The notes: generated by a model not told the origin, from the letters alone. A DNA stretch of 22,931 bases from Balneolaceae bacterium (GCA_021767245.1 JAASTO010000017.1:1-22931); one strand, 5' to 3'; positions 1 to 8,190 are shown, counted from the first letter of the stretch. A program made the numbers and translations.

Positions 1-117
1 CACGTAACCAAAGACATGGAAGAAAATCCAATTGTTCTGTTTGACTCACAATATGCCCTAAGTCAGGGTGAGGAAAAGGTTGGAAAAGAAAACCTCTTCA
101 AATTTAAACAGGGCTAA
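1..117 (+). CDS. 3' end of an unidentified protein (partial)
   Basis: Frame 1 is open from the window edge to TAA at 115-117 and encodes the last 38 residues of a protein, ending ENLFKFKQG. The fragment is polar and charged, with no membrane segment or recognisable motif, so I cannot name a family. A strong intrinsic terminator starts 43 nt after the stop codon, which supports this being a real gene end. Its start and most of its body lie outside the window. Confidence 0.6.
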   Translation, partial: HVTKDMEENPIVLFDSQYALSQGEEKVGKENLFKFKQG

Positions 118-160
118 CGCTCGCACAGGATCCTGAAAAAGAGGCTAAAAAAAATTCTCT

Positions 161-197
161 AAACCACTCATTTCATTTTCAAATGAGTGGTTTTTTT
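161..197 (+). terminator. Intrinsic terminator after the first partial gene
   Basis: A perfect 13-bp stem (161-173 pairing with 181-193) encloses a 7-nt loop, and a run of seven T ends at 197. The left arm begins with A residues, so weak function in the opposite direction is possible. It separates the upstream gene from the sulP leader. Confidence 0.9.
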
Positions 198-373
198 ATG
201 CCATTTCTGATCAAAGTTTACTCCGACTTCTCGACTATCTCTTCGGAAAATCGCTTCCATTTAAAATTACTCAGGTAGCAAATAACTTTATGATTTTATA
301 ACGCATAAAATTCTACACCGGGTACAAACACGCAGTATAGTTCCGTAATTTTTGAGGGTATAAATTACACCAA

Positions 374-422
374 AGATCCTGACCATTTTCTTTTCCCCTA
401 AGGCTCATCTATAACAGGATCT
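374..422. promoter_or_regulatory. Inverted repeat upstream of sulP (possible operator)
   Basis: Two 8-bp arms, AGATCCTG (374-381) and CAGGATCT (415-422), are exact reverse complements separated by 33 nt. The same CAGGATC core forms the palindrome at 126-135. Position supports a binding site for a dimeric regulator of the transporter gene, but the arms are short and chance occurrence is possible. Confidence 0.2.
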
Positions 423-464
423 GATTCAACAATAAACTCACAACATTACCACGACTACATCTAC

Positions 465-1994
465 ATGAAAAAATATTTAGACCTGTTCGGTCTCAATGAT
501 AAGATTGACTATAAAATTGAAATTTTAGCCGGTGTTACGGTTTCCCTTGCTTTGATCCCGGAAGCCGTGGCCTTTGCGATGATCGCCGGGCTTTCTCCTT
601 TAACCGGTTTGTACGCCGCCTTCATGGTAGGACTTGTAACATCCATCATTGGTGGCCGTCCGGGTATGATCTCAGGAGCTACAGGGGCCGTAGCTGTCAT
701 ATTGGTAGCTTTAGCTGTTTCTCATGGCTCTGAGTATATCTTTGCCGCCGTTGTATTAGCCGGATTGATTCAGATTGCAGCCGGAATGCTGAAGCTTGGT
801 AAACTTATGCGCCTTGTTCCTCACCCCGTGATCTTCGGATTTGTAAACGGATTGGCGGTGATCATCTTCATGTCTCAACTGGATCAATTCAAGACTCCAT
901 CCGGAGAATGGATGACCGGACAATCATTGTACATCTTGCTTGGGCTCGTACTATTAACCATGGCGATCATTTGGGCCCTTCCTAAATTCAGTAAAAAGAT
1001 CCCGGCATCACTTGTCGCCATTTTAACCATTTTTGCCATTGTGGTTGTCTTTGGGATCGAAACAAAGACCGTGGGAGATATTGCTTCTATTCAGGGAGGA
1101 TTCCCCCCATTTCACATTCCACAAATTCCATTTACCTGGGAAACCTTTTTGGTCATTCTCCCATATTCTGTGATCATGGCCGGAGTTGGCCTGATCGAAA
1201 GCCTGCTAACGCTCAATATCATTGATGAGATCACGGAAACCCGTGGAAATGGAAATCAGGAAGCCATGGCACAGGGAGCTGCAAATATCTTCTCAGGATT
1301 CTTTTCCGGAATGGGTGGTTGCGCCATGATCGGGCAAAGCCTAATCAACGTATCATCAGGTGCACGAACCCGAATTTCCGGTATTATAGCTGCTGTTATG
1401 CTGTTGGTCTTCATCATGTTCGGCTCAGGCTTGATAGAATTATTACCCATGGCTGCTCTCACCGGCTTGATGATCATGGTAGCGATTGGAACTTTTGAGT
1501 GGGCTAGTTTAAAGACCTTCAACCGTATGCCCGTTTCAGATATTTTTGTAATGATCATGGTAACCCTGGTAACCGCGGTTCTGCATAACCTGGCACTGGC
1601 TGTACTCATTGGTGTCATCATTGCAGCGCTTGTCTTTGCCTGGGATAACGCCAAACGCATCCGCGCCCGGAAACACATCGACGAAGATGGCATCAAACAC
1701 TATGAGATCTATGGACCGCTTTTCTTCGGTTCTGTATCTGTGTTTAACTCCAAATTTGATGTTTTAAATGATCCGGATGAAGTCATCATAGATTTTGAGG
1801 AGAGCCGGGTGGTAGATATGTCCGCCATTGAGGCGCTGAATAAGATCACCGAACGCTACAGTAAGGTCGGTAAAACGGTTCATCTAAAACATTTGAGCAA
1901 AGACTGCCGCCACCTGCTCAAAAACGCCGATGCCATCATTGACGTGAACGTTATGGAAGACCCAACCTACAAACTGGCTTTGGATAAGATCTAA
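465..1994 (+). CDS. SulP/SLC26-family anion transporter with STAS domain
   Basis: This 509-residue inner-membrane protein moves an inorganic anion such as sulfate or bicarbonate; the substrate cannot be read from the sequence. Residues 1-395 hold the many hydrophobic helices of the SulP transport domain, including the N-terminal signature around IPEAVAFAMIAGLSP (31-45) and the family block GGCAMIGQS (284-292) followed by SSGARTRISG. Residues about 410-505 form a cytoplasmic STAS domain containing DFEESRVVDMSAIEAL (443-458). Length is typical of bacterial SulP proteins of this type, and no carbonic-anhydrase fusion is present. The ATG at 465 precedes an AT-rich N-terminus typical of the family. 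It is a single-gene unit bounded by terminators. If it carries sulfate it could feed the sulfonate enzyme encoded at 16200, but that link is only speculation. Confidence 0.93.
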   Translation: MKKYLDLFGLNDKIDYKIEILAGVTVSLALIPEAVAFAMIAGLSPLTGLYAAFMVGLVTSIIGGRPGMISGATGAVAVILVALAVSHGSEYIFAAVVLAGLIQIAAGMLKLGKLMRLVPHPVIFGFVNGLAVIIFMSQLDQFKTPSGEWMTGQSLYILLGLVLLTMAIIWALPKFSKKIPASLVAILTIFAIVVVFGIETKTVGDIASIQGGFPPFHIPQIPFTWETFLVILPYSVIMAGVGLIESLLTLNIIDEITETRGNGNQEAMAQGAANIFSGFFSGMGGCAMIGQSLINVSSGARTRISGIIAAVMLLVFIMFGSGLIELLPMAALTGLMIMVAIGTFEWASLKTFNRMPVSDIFVMIMVTLVTAVLHNLALAVLIGVIIAALVFAWDNAKRIRARKHIDEDGIKHYEIYGPLFFGSVSVFNSKFDVLNDPDEVIIDFEESRVVDMSAIEALNKITERYSKVGKTVHLKHLSKDCRHLLKNADAIIDVNVMEDPTYKLALDKI

Positions 1995-2002
1995 AACGTA
2001 TT

Positions 2003-2029
2003 AAAAAGGCTCAGCATTGAGCCTTTTTT
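2003..2029. terminator. Bidirectional terminator between sulP and the metalloprotease
   Basis: An 11-bp perfect stem (2003-2013 with 2018-2028) has a 4-nt GCAT loop, A5 on the left and T6 on the right. It lies in the 42-nt gap between two convergent genes and can serve both strands. Confidence 0.9.
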
Positions 2030-2036
2030 AATTTCT

Positions 2037-2828
2037 CTACTTACCACCATTTGCCTGAAGATCCGCAATACAATTTGCGTCGAGGGCCGGAATGGATTCA
2101 TCATTGAAAAGCTGTTCTATAAGATCGGAGCGCTGCATGGCATAGTACATCAGGCAGCTTTCGTTGTCACAGTGGCTCCCGTTCTGCTCATCCTGATGAT
2201 TCGTTTGCATATCCGTACCGGAATTTGGCACGTTCACCAAACCAAAAAGATGACCAAATTCGTGTCTGAGGGATATCGCCTCTACCTGATAGCGGGTCAG
2301 GGACCCAAATCCTGTTGAGGCATCATCATAAGCCGGTCCAAAAAAAGCGTTAGAGGTATTGAAGTAGGCTATTCCCAACACGTTTTGCTGTGAGTAATAG
2401 CCATCCGTGATCACCAAATAGGTTGATAGTACGCCTTCCTCTGAAAAATTATTCCGATACTCATTCTCAATATTTCGCACATCATTAGCTGAGTACGAAT
2501 TCTGCTCACCGGAAGGGATCTGGGTTGGCTCAAGTATGGTAACCGTTGATTTATTTAGCCGCTGCTCAAGAAAAGTCTTCAGGCTGTCGAGGGCTCTTGT
2601 GTTGGGAGCGAAGCCCGGCATGTAATCGATCTCAACGATTAATTCAGAAAAGGATTCATCTGATAAAAGATCGTTGGCAGACAGTCCGGGGTTCTGTTGA
2701 TGATCATATTCGAATCCATTGCCTCCGCCATTACTACTTTGCGTATCATTCACGCATCCATAACCCATAAACAGGATGGCAAAGAGTGCTACTATTCCAA
2801 GATATTTTGATCGTAACAAGGTTTTCAT
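2037..2828 (-). CDS. Lipoprotein membrane metalloprotease (zincin)
   Basis: A 263-residue predicted lipoprotein. Residues 1-24 are a signal peptide ending in the lipobox MGYGC, so Cys25 is the likely lipidated residue, followed by a Ser/Gly/Asn-rich linker. The zinc site is HEFGHLFGLVN at 189-199: His189, Glu190 and His193 are in standard HExxH positions and Gly196 matches metzincins. The eleventh position is Asn199 instead of the usual His or Asp. Twenty residues on, SHCDNESCLMYY (218-229) supplies His219, Cys220, Cys225 and Met227, resembling the H-C-x4-C-x-M arrangement of archaemetzincin-like enzymes and of proteins annotated in flavobacteria as membrane metalloprotease. I infer that His219 or a cysteine is the third ligand. 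Proteolytic activity on the cell surface or in the periplasm is likely; the substrate is unknown. It is divergent from dinB. Confidence 0.75.
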   Translation of the reverse strand: MKTLLRSKYLGIVALFAILFMGYGCVNDTQSSNGGGNGFEYDHQQNPGLSANDLLSDESFSELIVEIDYMPGFAPNTRALDSLKTFLEQRLNKSTVTILEPTQIPSGEQNSYSANDVRNIENEYRNNFSEEGVLSTYLVITDGYYSQQNVLGIAYFNTSNAFFGPAYDDASTGFGSLTRYQVEAISLRHEFGHLFGLVNVPNSGTDMQTNHQDEQNGSHCDNESCLMYYAMQRSDLIEQLFNDESIPALDANCIADLQANGGK

Positions 2829-2940
2829 AGATATAGGTTTGTTTATGTTTCACCTAATTTAATGATCTGCTGATCTTAAATGTTCCAAAATTACTCACTC
2901 ACCGACTTTCAAAACTTAAGGTATATGTGTAATTTATGTT

Positions 2941-4032
2941 ATGAACCACAACTTCCCCATTAGAAAGATCATTCATGTTGATATGGATGCTTTTTATGCG
3001 TCTGTAGAGCAGAGGGATAATCCCTCTCTCCGTGGTAAACCGGTAGTGGTGGGAGGTTCGCCAAGTGGCCGGGGAGTGGTGGCTACTTGCAGTTACGAGG
3101 CTCGTAAATATGGAATCCACTCAGCCATGCCGGCTTCACAAGCTATTCGACTTTGTCCTCATGCCATATTTGTGAAAACGCGTTTTGATGCCTACCGGGA
3201 AGTCTCTAAGAAAATTCGTGAGATCTTTTTTGAATATACCGATTTGGTGGAACCACTTTCGCTGGATGAAGCTTTTCTGGATGTCACTGAAAATCACAAG
3301 AACATGCCTTCAGCTACCCTTATAGCCAAACAGATTAAGGAGCGCATCTTTGAAGAAACTGAACTGACCGCTTCAGCAGGCGTGGCTCATAATAAGTTTC
3401 TGGCAAAGGTGGCTTCTGATATTCATAAACCCAACGGCCTCACCCTCATCACGCCGGAAAAAGCTGAAGCCTTTTTGGAAGAACTCGATATCAAACGGTT
3501 TTTTGGTGTCGGGAAAGCCACCCAAAAGAAAATGCATGCTATTGGCATTAAAACCGGGGCCGACCTTAAACAATGGACCGAAATTGACCTGGTGAAGGCG
3601 TTTGGTAAATCAGGCCGGTTCTACTACCGGATCGTACGTGGGATCGATCATCGGGAGGTTAAGCCCCACCGCATACGAAAATCATACGGTAAGGAGAGAA
3701 CCTTTTCGGAGGATATTGAGAGCATTGAGTGGATCCATAATTTTCTGGATGAACTGGCCCAAACCATCGCAGAGGGAATGAAAAAGATCAATGCTGCAGG
3801 AAAGACCATCACCCTCAAGGTTCGCTATAAGGACTTTGAAACGATCACTCGAAGTCACTCAATATCCCATTACACGAATCGCTATCAGGACATCATCGAT
3901 GTGATCCGTAATCTCTTAAAAGAGACTGAAGTCGGAAAGCGTCCGGTTCGGTTGCTTGGCATCACACTATCAAACCTGAACCTGAACGAAAAGAAAGTCT
4001 GGGAACAACTGGAGCTTTCTTTAAAATATTAA
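2941..4032 (+). CDS. dinB: DNA polymerase IV (Y-family translesion polymerase)
   Basis: A 363-residue Y-family polymerase that extends mismatched or lesion-containing primers. The palm motif IIHVDMDAFYASVE gives the metal-binding Asp14, with Tyr19 at the steric-gate position, and SLDEAFLDV gives Asp109 and Glu110. GVGKATQKKMHAIG around 175-188 is the thumb helix-hairpin region, and SYGKERTFSEDIE near 248 begins the little-finger domain. The protein ends in QLELSLKY; QLELSL lines up with the E. coli DinB clamp-binding tail QLVLGL, so interaction with the beta clamp is expected. Length and motifs match a complete, active enzyme. The ATG at 2941 is preceded by TTTC-N19-TAATTTAT (2907-2937), a poor promoter match which, if used, would leave almost no leader. 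I see no LexA box that I can support. Confidence 0.97.
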   Translation: MNHNFPIRKIIHVDMDAFYASVEQRDNPSLRGKPVVVGGSPSGRGVVATCSYEARKYGIHSAMPASQAIRLCPHAIFVKTRFDAYREVSKKIREIFFEYTDLVEPLSLDEAFLDVTENHKNMPSATLIAKQIKERIFEETELTASAGVAHNKFLAKVASDIHKPNGLTLITPEKAEAFLEELDIKRFFGVGKATQKKMHAIGIKTGADLKQWTEIDLVKAFGKSGRFYYRIVRGIDHREVKPHRIRKSYGKERTFSEDIESIEWIHNFLDELAQTIAEGMKKINAAGKTITLKVRYKDFETITRSHSISHYTNRYQDIIDVIRNLLKETEVGKRPVRLLGITLSNLNLNEKKVWEQLELSLKY

Positions 4033-4043
4033 AAGGTGATGGT

Positions 4044-4089
4044 ACTACGGTGTTACAGTGGTCAGTATCAACCACTGTAACACCGTGGT
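4044..4089. repeat. Long hairpin downstream of dinB
   Basis: A perfect 16-bp inverted repeat (4047-4062 with 4071-4086) has an 8-nt loop and extends to 19 pairs with one G-U (4044-4062 with 4071-4089). No T tract follows on either side, so it is not a classical intrinsic terminator. It starts 11 nt after the dinB stop. It could be a Rho-independent pause or mRNA 3'-end stabiliser, or a small dispersed palindromic repeat; no second copy is seen in this window. Confidence 0.7.
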
Positions 4090-4184
4090 TCTAAAACATC
4101 ATCACACTGAATACAGACTATCATTTTATCAAGATTATCGTGAATTTCCCCTGATACCATTCAACAATAAGAAATTGACAAAAA

Positions 4185-5021
4185 ATGAGTGACGGTTACG
4201 GATTATTAAAAGGAAAAAAAGGAATTATTTTTGGTGCTTTGGATGAGCGCAGCATTGCCTGGAGAATTGCCCTGGCTTGTAAACGTGAAGGAGCTGACTT
4301 CGTCCTCTCCAATGCACCGGTTGCGTTACGCCTGGGTGCCCTTGATGCATTGGGAGAAGAAACCGGAGCCCCGATCATCCCTTGTGATGTAACTAAGGAT
4401 GATGAGATCGAAGACCTGATGAAACAAACCAAGGAACAATTGGGTGGGGTCGATTTCATTCTTCACGCCATTGGAATGTCTCCAAATGTTCGCAAAAAGA
4501 AAGAATACACCGATCTGAATTATAACTGGTTACAGCAAACCCTCGATATCTCAGCGATATCTCTTCACCGGGTTCTGCACCATGCTGAAAAAATGGATGT
4601 ACTGAACGATGGCGGAAGTATTGTCGCGCTTTCTTACATTGGCGCACAACGCATCTTCTCAAAATATTCTGACATGAATGACGCCAAGGCACTGCTTGAG
4701 AGTATTGCCCGAAATTATGGCAGTCGTTTAGCAAAACGCGGCATTCGAGTTAATACGGTTTCTCAGGCACCGACAAAAACCTCTGCCGGAACCGGTATCA
4801 AAGGCTTTGATGGCATGTACACTTTTGCCGATATGATCGCCCCAATGGGCAATCCCTCAGCTGATGAATGTGCCGATTATTGTGTGACCTTATTCTCTGA
4901 TCTGACACGAAAAGTGACCATGCAGAACCTGTATCATGATGGTGGTTTTGTGAATTCAGGTATCTCCGAAGAAATGATCAACGACCTCGCAAAGATTTAC
5001 GCTGACAAAGACGACGAATAA
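4185..5021 (+). CDS. fabI: Enoyl-[acyl-carrier-protein] reductase FabI
   Basis: A 278-residue short-chain dehydrogenase/reductase that carries out the last reduction of the fatty-acid elongation cycle, turning trans-2-enoyl-ACP into acyl-ACP with NAD(P)H. The N-terminus has the FabI-type nucleotide site with GALDERSIAWRIA (17-29). The active site is visible as SYIGA with Tyr151, then Tyr161 and Lys168 in the Y-x6-K spacing (KYSDMNDAK), equivalent to E. coli Tyr146, Tyr156 and Lys163. RVNTVSQAPTKTSAGTGIKG is the mobile substrate loop and DGGF ends the fold. All key residues are present. The gene is followed 3 nt later by ruvC, so the two are probably co-transcribed; no functional link between them is evident. 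Confidence 0.95.
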   Translation: MSDGYGLLKGKKGIIFGALDERSIAWRIALACKREGADFVLSNAPVALRLGALDALGEETGAPIIPCDVTKDDEIEDLMKQTKEQLGGVDFILHAIGMSPNVRKKKEYTDLNYNWLQQTLDISAISLHRVLHHAEKMDVLNDGGSIVALSYIGAQRIFSKYSDMNDAKALLESIARNYGSRLAKRGIRVNTVSQAPTKTSAGTGIKGFDGMYTFADMIAPMGNPSADECADYCVTLFSDLTRKVTMQNLYHDGGFVNSGISEEMINDLAKIYADKDDE

Positions 5022-5024
5022 TAT

Positions 5025-5597
5025 ATGCCTGATATAATCCTCGGCATCGATCCCGGTTCGCGAAATACAGGGTATGCCCTGTTGACGGAAGAAAACGGAA
5101 AACTGATCGCTTTAAGGTGCGATGTGATCCGTATGGCCGATATTGATGATCATGCCGAGCGATTACAGGTGATCTTTGATAAGATCTCAGGGATCATTAA
5201 ATCCAATCAACCTACGGCTTGTGCCGTTGAAACCCCCGTTTATGGTGTGGACCCCATGGCCATGCTCAAGCTTGGAAGGGCTCAGGCAGCCGCCATGCTG
5301 GCTATCACCAACAATGGTCTGCCGGCGGTTGAATACTTTCCTAAAGTGGTGAAGAAATCCATTACAGGTAACGGAAACGCCAGTAAGGAACAGGTGGCTT
5401 TCATGCTTAACAAGATGGTGAAACTGCCCGATGAAAAGCTATCCAATGACGCAACAGATGCCCTTGCAGTCGCCTGGTGCCATTTGATGAAAGGCAAGGG
5501 AATCCCCGGCTCCACCAAAAAGAAAACGCATCAGAATAATGCCAAAGGTGACTGGGCTAGTTTTCTAGCTGACAATCCGGATCGGGTGATTAAGTGA
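5025..5597 (+). CDS. ruvC: Crossover junction endodeoxyribonuclease RuvC
   Basis: A 190-residue Holliday-junction resolvase that cuts symmetrically across four-way DNA junctions made during recombinational repair. The four acidic catalytic residues are all visible: Asp9 in GIDPGSRNTGYA, Glu69 in AVETPVYG, and Asp142 and Asp145 in SNDATDALAVAWCH. KLGRAQAAAM (82-91) is the conserved helix after the second motif. It is about 17 residues longer than E. coli RuvC because of a basic linker and a tail ending WASFLADNPDRVIK, similar to tails I recall in Bacteroidota RuvC proteins. It follows fabI by 3 nt and lies 170 nt before ruvA; ruvB is not in the window. Confidence 0.95.
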   Translation: MPDIILGIDPGSRNTGYALLTEENGKLIALRCDVIRMADIDDHAERLQVIFDKISGIIKSNQPTACAVETPVYGVDPMAMLKLGRAQAAAMLAITNNGLPAVEYFPKVVKKSITGNGNASKEQVAFMLNKMVKLPDEKLSNDATDALAVAWCHLMKGKGIPGSTKKKTHQNNAKGDWASFLADNPDRVIK

Positions 5598-5684
5598 GCG
5601 TTGAAAGTCGATAGAGTAATTTTTGATGGAATTGGTTTTGAATATTGAATCTGCGTTCATTTTTTAAATATTAATTTATACTGC

Positions 5685-5746
5685 AGGGGCGAATCGCATT
5701 CGCCCTTAAGTTTGAATCAAACAACATTTGGCGTTTGCAATACGCC
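5685..5746. repeat. Pair of short palindromes between ruvC and ruvA (REP-like)
   Basis: The first palindrome has 8-bp arms GGGCGAAT (5687-5694) and ATTCGCCC (5698-5705) around a CGC loop, extending outward by a G-U and an A-U pair. The second has arms GGCGT (5730-5734) and ACGCC (5742-5746) around TTGCAAT. They lie 24 nt apart in otherwise AT-rich sequence. Two GC-rich mini-palindromes in tandem resemble REP-type intergenic repeats mobilised by RAYT transposases, but repetition elsewhere in the genome cannot be tested here. There is no T tract, so they are poor intrinsic terminators. Confidence 0.45.
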
Positions 5747-5767
5747 GGTACAAATAATATATAATCC

Positions 5768-6364
5768 ATGATCGCATTTTTAAAAGGATACATTGAAGAG
5801 AAAAGAGAGGGCGAGGTCATTCTTGATGTTTCCGGAGTAGGCTATGAAGTTGAGATCTCATCCATCACTCAGGAGCAACTGGAAAGTGCCGGTTCAGAGG
5901 TGAAGCTTCTTATCTATCACCATATCACTGACAGCGACCAGCGTTTGTTCGGTTTCTTTTCAACGGATGAAAAAGCTCTTTTTGAAAAACTGATCACTGT
6001 TAAAGGGGTTGGGCCTAAATTGGGGCTGACCATCCTATCCGGGTTACCTGCCAACCAACTGATCGGAGCGATCACCAATGCTGAAGCAGCCACCCTCTCT
6101 AAAGTACCCGGCATTGGTAAGAAGACTGCGGAACGTATCATTGTTGAGTTAAAAGATAAGCTGGCGGAGTATGCCGCATCAGCAGGCGTTACGCCTACCA
6201 CCTCATCTGAATCCGGCGTTATGGGCGAAGCTATTTCTGCCCTGGAAGCACTTGGGTTCAAGAAGAAAGAGTCTGAACAAGCGGTGTTGAAAGCCATGAA
6301 AAACTCCGGTAGTGAGGATGCCTCTGTGCTCATCAAGAAAGCTTTGGCGAGTTTAAATAAGTAG
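5768..6364 (+). CDS. ruvA: Holliday junction branch-migration protein RuvA
   Basis: A 198-residue protein that binds four-way DNA junctions as a tetramer and loads the RuvB motor. Residues 1-62 form the OB-fold domain starting MIAFLKGYIEEKREGEVILD. Two helix-hairpin-helix motifs follow, LFEKLITVKGVGPKLGLTIL (71-90) and LSKVPGIGKKTAERIIVELK (110-129). After a Thr/Ser-rich linker (140-151), domain III (about 152-198, GEAISALEALGFKKKESEQA) is the RuvB-binding module. The length is typical and the protein looks intact. It shares a strand with ruvC but is separated by 170 nt and a palindromic repeat, so it may have its own promoter. Confidence 0.97.
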   Translation: MIAFLKGYIEEKREGEVILDVSGVGYEVEISSITQEQLESAGSEVKLLIYHHITDSDQRLFGFFSTDEKALFEKLITVKGVGPKLGLTILSGLPANQLIGAITNAEAATLSKVPGIGKKTAERIIVELKDKLAEYAASAGVTPTTSSESGVMGEAISALEALGFKKKESEQAVLKAMKNSGSEDASVLIKKALASLNK

Positions 6365-6474
6365 TCCCGCCTTTAGCAGACTACTACTGTTGGTGTGAAT
6401 TTATCTTTCCTTCACATCTGTACCACATATTCACGTACATTTAAATTTTTTCCGCTAACAAAAAAGCGCTTCCA

Positions 6475-8154
6475 ATGATAGATAATATCAAGATTGCCCA
6501 ACAAGCTCCTATGAAACACATGCGCCATTTTATGGCCGAACTTGAACTGGATGAAGATAATTTTGAGTTCTATGGAAAATACACCGGTAAGATTCGGCTC
6601 AATGTTTTAGAGAAATTTAAAGACCGACCAAATGGAAAGCTGATCCTGGTGACAGCCATCACTCCTACCCCTGCCGGAGAGGGAAAAACCCTTACCTCCA
6701 TCGGATTGAGTCAGGGGTTGCAAAAATTAGGCAAGAAGCCATTAGTTGCCCTTCGGGAACCTTCTTTGGGCCCGGTTTTTGGGATAAAAGGGGGAGCTGC
6801 CGGAGGAGGATACTCTCAGGTCATACCCATGGAGCGAATTAATCTTCATTTTAATGGTGACATCCATGCTATCGGCACAGCTCACAACCTGTTAACGGCC
6901 ATGCTGGACAATCACATCTTTAAAGGCAACGAACTGGATATCGATGTCACAAGTCCGCTATGGAATCGAGCCATGGATATGAACGACCGAGCACTTCGGC
7001 AGATCGTGGTCGGTTTGGGGGGGCGTGTGAACGGCATTCCAAGAGAATCGGCCTTTATGATCACCGCTGCTTCCGAGGTGATGGCCATTTTGGCCCTGGC
7101 AACTTCAAGGAGTGACCTCAAACGTCGTCTTGGAGATATCGTGGTTGGATACAATCGTTCAGGAGAAGCCGTAAAAGCTAAAGACCTTGGAGCTCATGAG
7201 GCCATGGCGGTAGTACTTAACGAAGCCATAATGCCAAACCTGGTGCAAACCCTCGAGCATGTACCTGCACTGATCCACGGCGGACCTTTTGCTAATATTG
7301 CTCACGGTACCAGCAGTATCATCGCTAACAAGATCGGCTTGAAACTTGCTGATTATGTTGTGACCGAGGCTGGTTTTGGTGCCGACCTGGGGGCAGAAAA
7401 ATTCTTTGATATCGTTGCAAGAACCTCGGATATCTGGCCCTCTGCTGTGGTTCTGGTTGCCACTGTTAAGGCGCTAAAATATCACGGCGGACTCACTGTG
7501 GAAGAAGCGAAGGAAAGCGGTAAGCACTTCAAGGAACTTCAAAAAGGATTAGAGAACCTGGCAGCTCATGTCAACAACATGAAAAAATTCAAAACTCCTG
7601 TTGTGGTTGGTATCAATAAATTTGTGGGAGATACCGATGAAGAGATACAGATGATCAAGGATTTCTGTGTTAAAATGGGGGTTCCATGCGAAGCTCATAA
7701 CGGGTTTGAAAAAGGCGGGGAGGGCGTCACTGACCTCGCAAACGAAGTGGTTAAGCAGGCCGAAATGAATAAAGACCCTGAGAAAGTCACTTTATACGAT
7801 ACACAGGAACCCATTGAGCAGAAGATCGAAACGGTAGCACGCGAGATCTACAATGCTGATGGCGTTTACTTTGAGAAAAAAGCCCTAAAGAACTTAGCAA
7901 CCTTTAAAAAACTGGGCTATAGTAAACTCCCGATCTGTATTGCCAAGACCCAATCCTCCATTTCTGATAACCCGGCTCTAAAGGGAGCCCCAAAAGACTT
8001 CACTCTCACCGTTACGGATGTTCAGCTTTCAGCCGGCGCCGGCTTTTTGGTGATCATCTGCGGAAATATGATGCTGATGCCCGGTTTACCCAAGGAACCT
8101 GCAGCCATCAACATGACCGTTGATGACGATGGGGTAATATCCGGATTGTTTTAA
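6475..8154 (+). CDS. fhs: Formate-tetrahydrofolate ligase
   Basis: A 559-residue cytoplasmic enzyme that joins formate to tetrahydrofolate using ATP, giving 10-formyl-THF for purine and one-carbon metabolism. The P-loop is TPTPAGEGKT (63-72), and the family block REPSLGPVFGIKGGAAGGGY (94-113) follows, continuing into SQVIPMERINLHFNGD. Residues about 270-300 carry GGPFANIAHGTSS, another conserved block, and the C-terminus ends in PGLPKEPAAINMTVDDDGVI (536-555), typical of the family. Length and motifs indicate a complete enzyme. It stands alone, 110 nt after ruvA, and ends at a bidirectional terminator. A seven-G run is present at 7017-7023. Confidence 0.97.
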   Translation: MIDNIKIAQQAPMKHMRHFMAELELDEDNFEFYGKYTGKIRLNVLEKFKDRPNGKLILVTAITPTPAGEGKTLTSIGLSQGLQKLGKKPLVALREPSLGPVFGIKGGAAGGGYSQVIPMERINLHFNGDIHAIGTAHNLLTAMLDNHIFKGNELDIDVTSPLWNRAMDMNDRALRQIVVGLGGRVNGIPRESAFMITAASEVMAILALATSRSDLKRRLGDIVVGYNRSGEAVKAKDLGAHEAMAVVLNEAIMPNLVQTLEHVPALIHGGPFANIAHGTSSIIANKIGLKLADYVVTEAGFGADLGAEKFFDIVARTSDIWPSAVVLVATVKALKYHGGLTVEEAKESGKHFKELQKGLENLAAHVNNMKKFKTPVVVGINKFVGDTDEEIQMIKDFCVKMGVPCEAHNGFEKGGEGVTDLANEVVKQAEMNKDPEKVTLYDTQEPIEQKIETVAREIYNADGVYFEKKALKNLATFKKLGYSKLPICIAKTQSSISDNPALKGAPKDFTLTVTDVQLSAGAGFLVIICGNMMLMPGLPKEPAAINMTVDDDGVISGLF

Positions 8155-8156
8155 AC

Positions 8157-8190
8157 ACAAAAGGCTCCGTTTTTACACGGAGCCTTTTGT
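8157..8190. terminator. Bidirectional terminator between fhs and the nucleotidyltransferase
   Basis: A perfect 14-bp stem (8157-8170 with 8177-8190) has a 6-nt loop. The arms carry A4 on the left and T4 on the right, with an AT-rich flank beyond. It begins 3 nt after the fhs stop and lies 29 nt from the stop of the opposing gene. Confidence 0.9.

Larger units (their letters stand above)
118..464. other. 347-nt intergenic region before the SulP gene
   Basis: Apart from the terminator at 161-197, this stretch is AT-rich and shows no convincing coding frame. It holds a 10-bp palindrome CAGGATCCTG at 126-135 and a separate perfect 8-bp inverted repeat, AGATCCTG at 374-381 with CAGGATCT at 415-422. 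The second repeat sits 43-90 nt upstream of the sulP start, where an operator could lie. I see no clear promoter matching the Bacteroidota consensus. Confidence 0.5.

Noticed and set aside
1256..1696. A 146-residue open frame on the minus strand inside the SulP gene
   Set aside because: It is antisense to well-conserved transporter sequence, with a composition (Met, Ile and Ala rich) expected from the reverse complement of membrane-protein codons.
4044..4089. Hairpin after dinB as an ordinary intrinsic terminator
   Set aside because: No T run follows on either strand; it is reported as an unexplained hairpin instead.
6360..6385. Seven-bp stem at the end of ruvA (AGTAGTC with GACTACT)
   Set aside because: Short, overlaps the stop codon, has a 12-nt loop and no T tract; not good enough to call a terminator.
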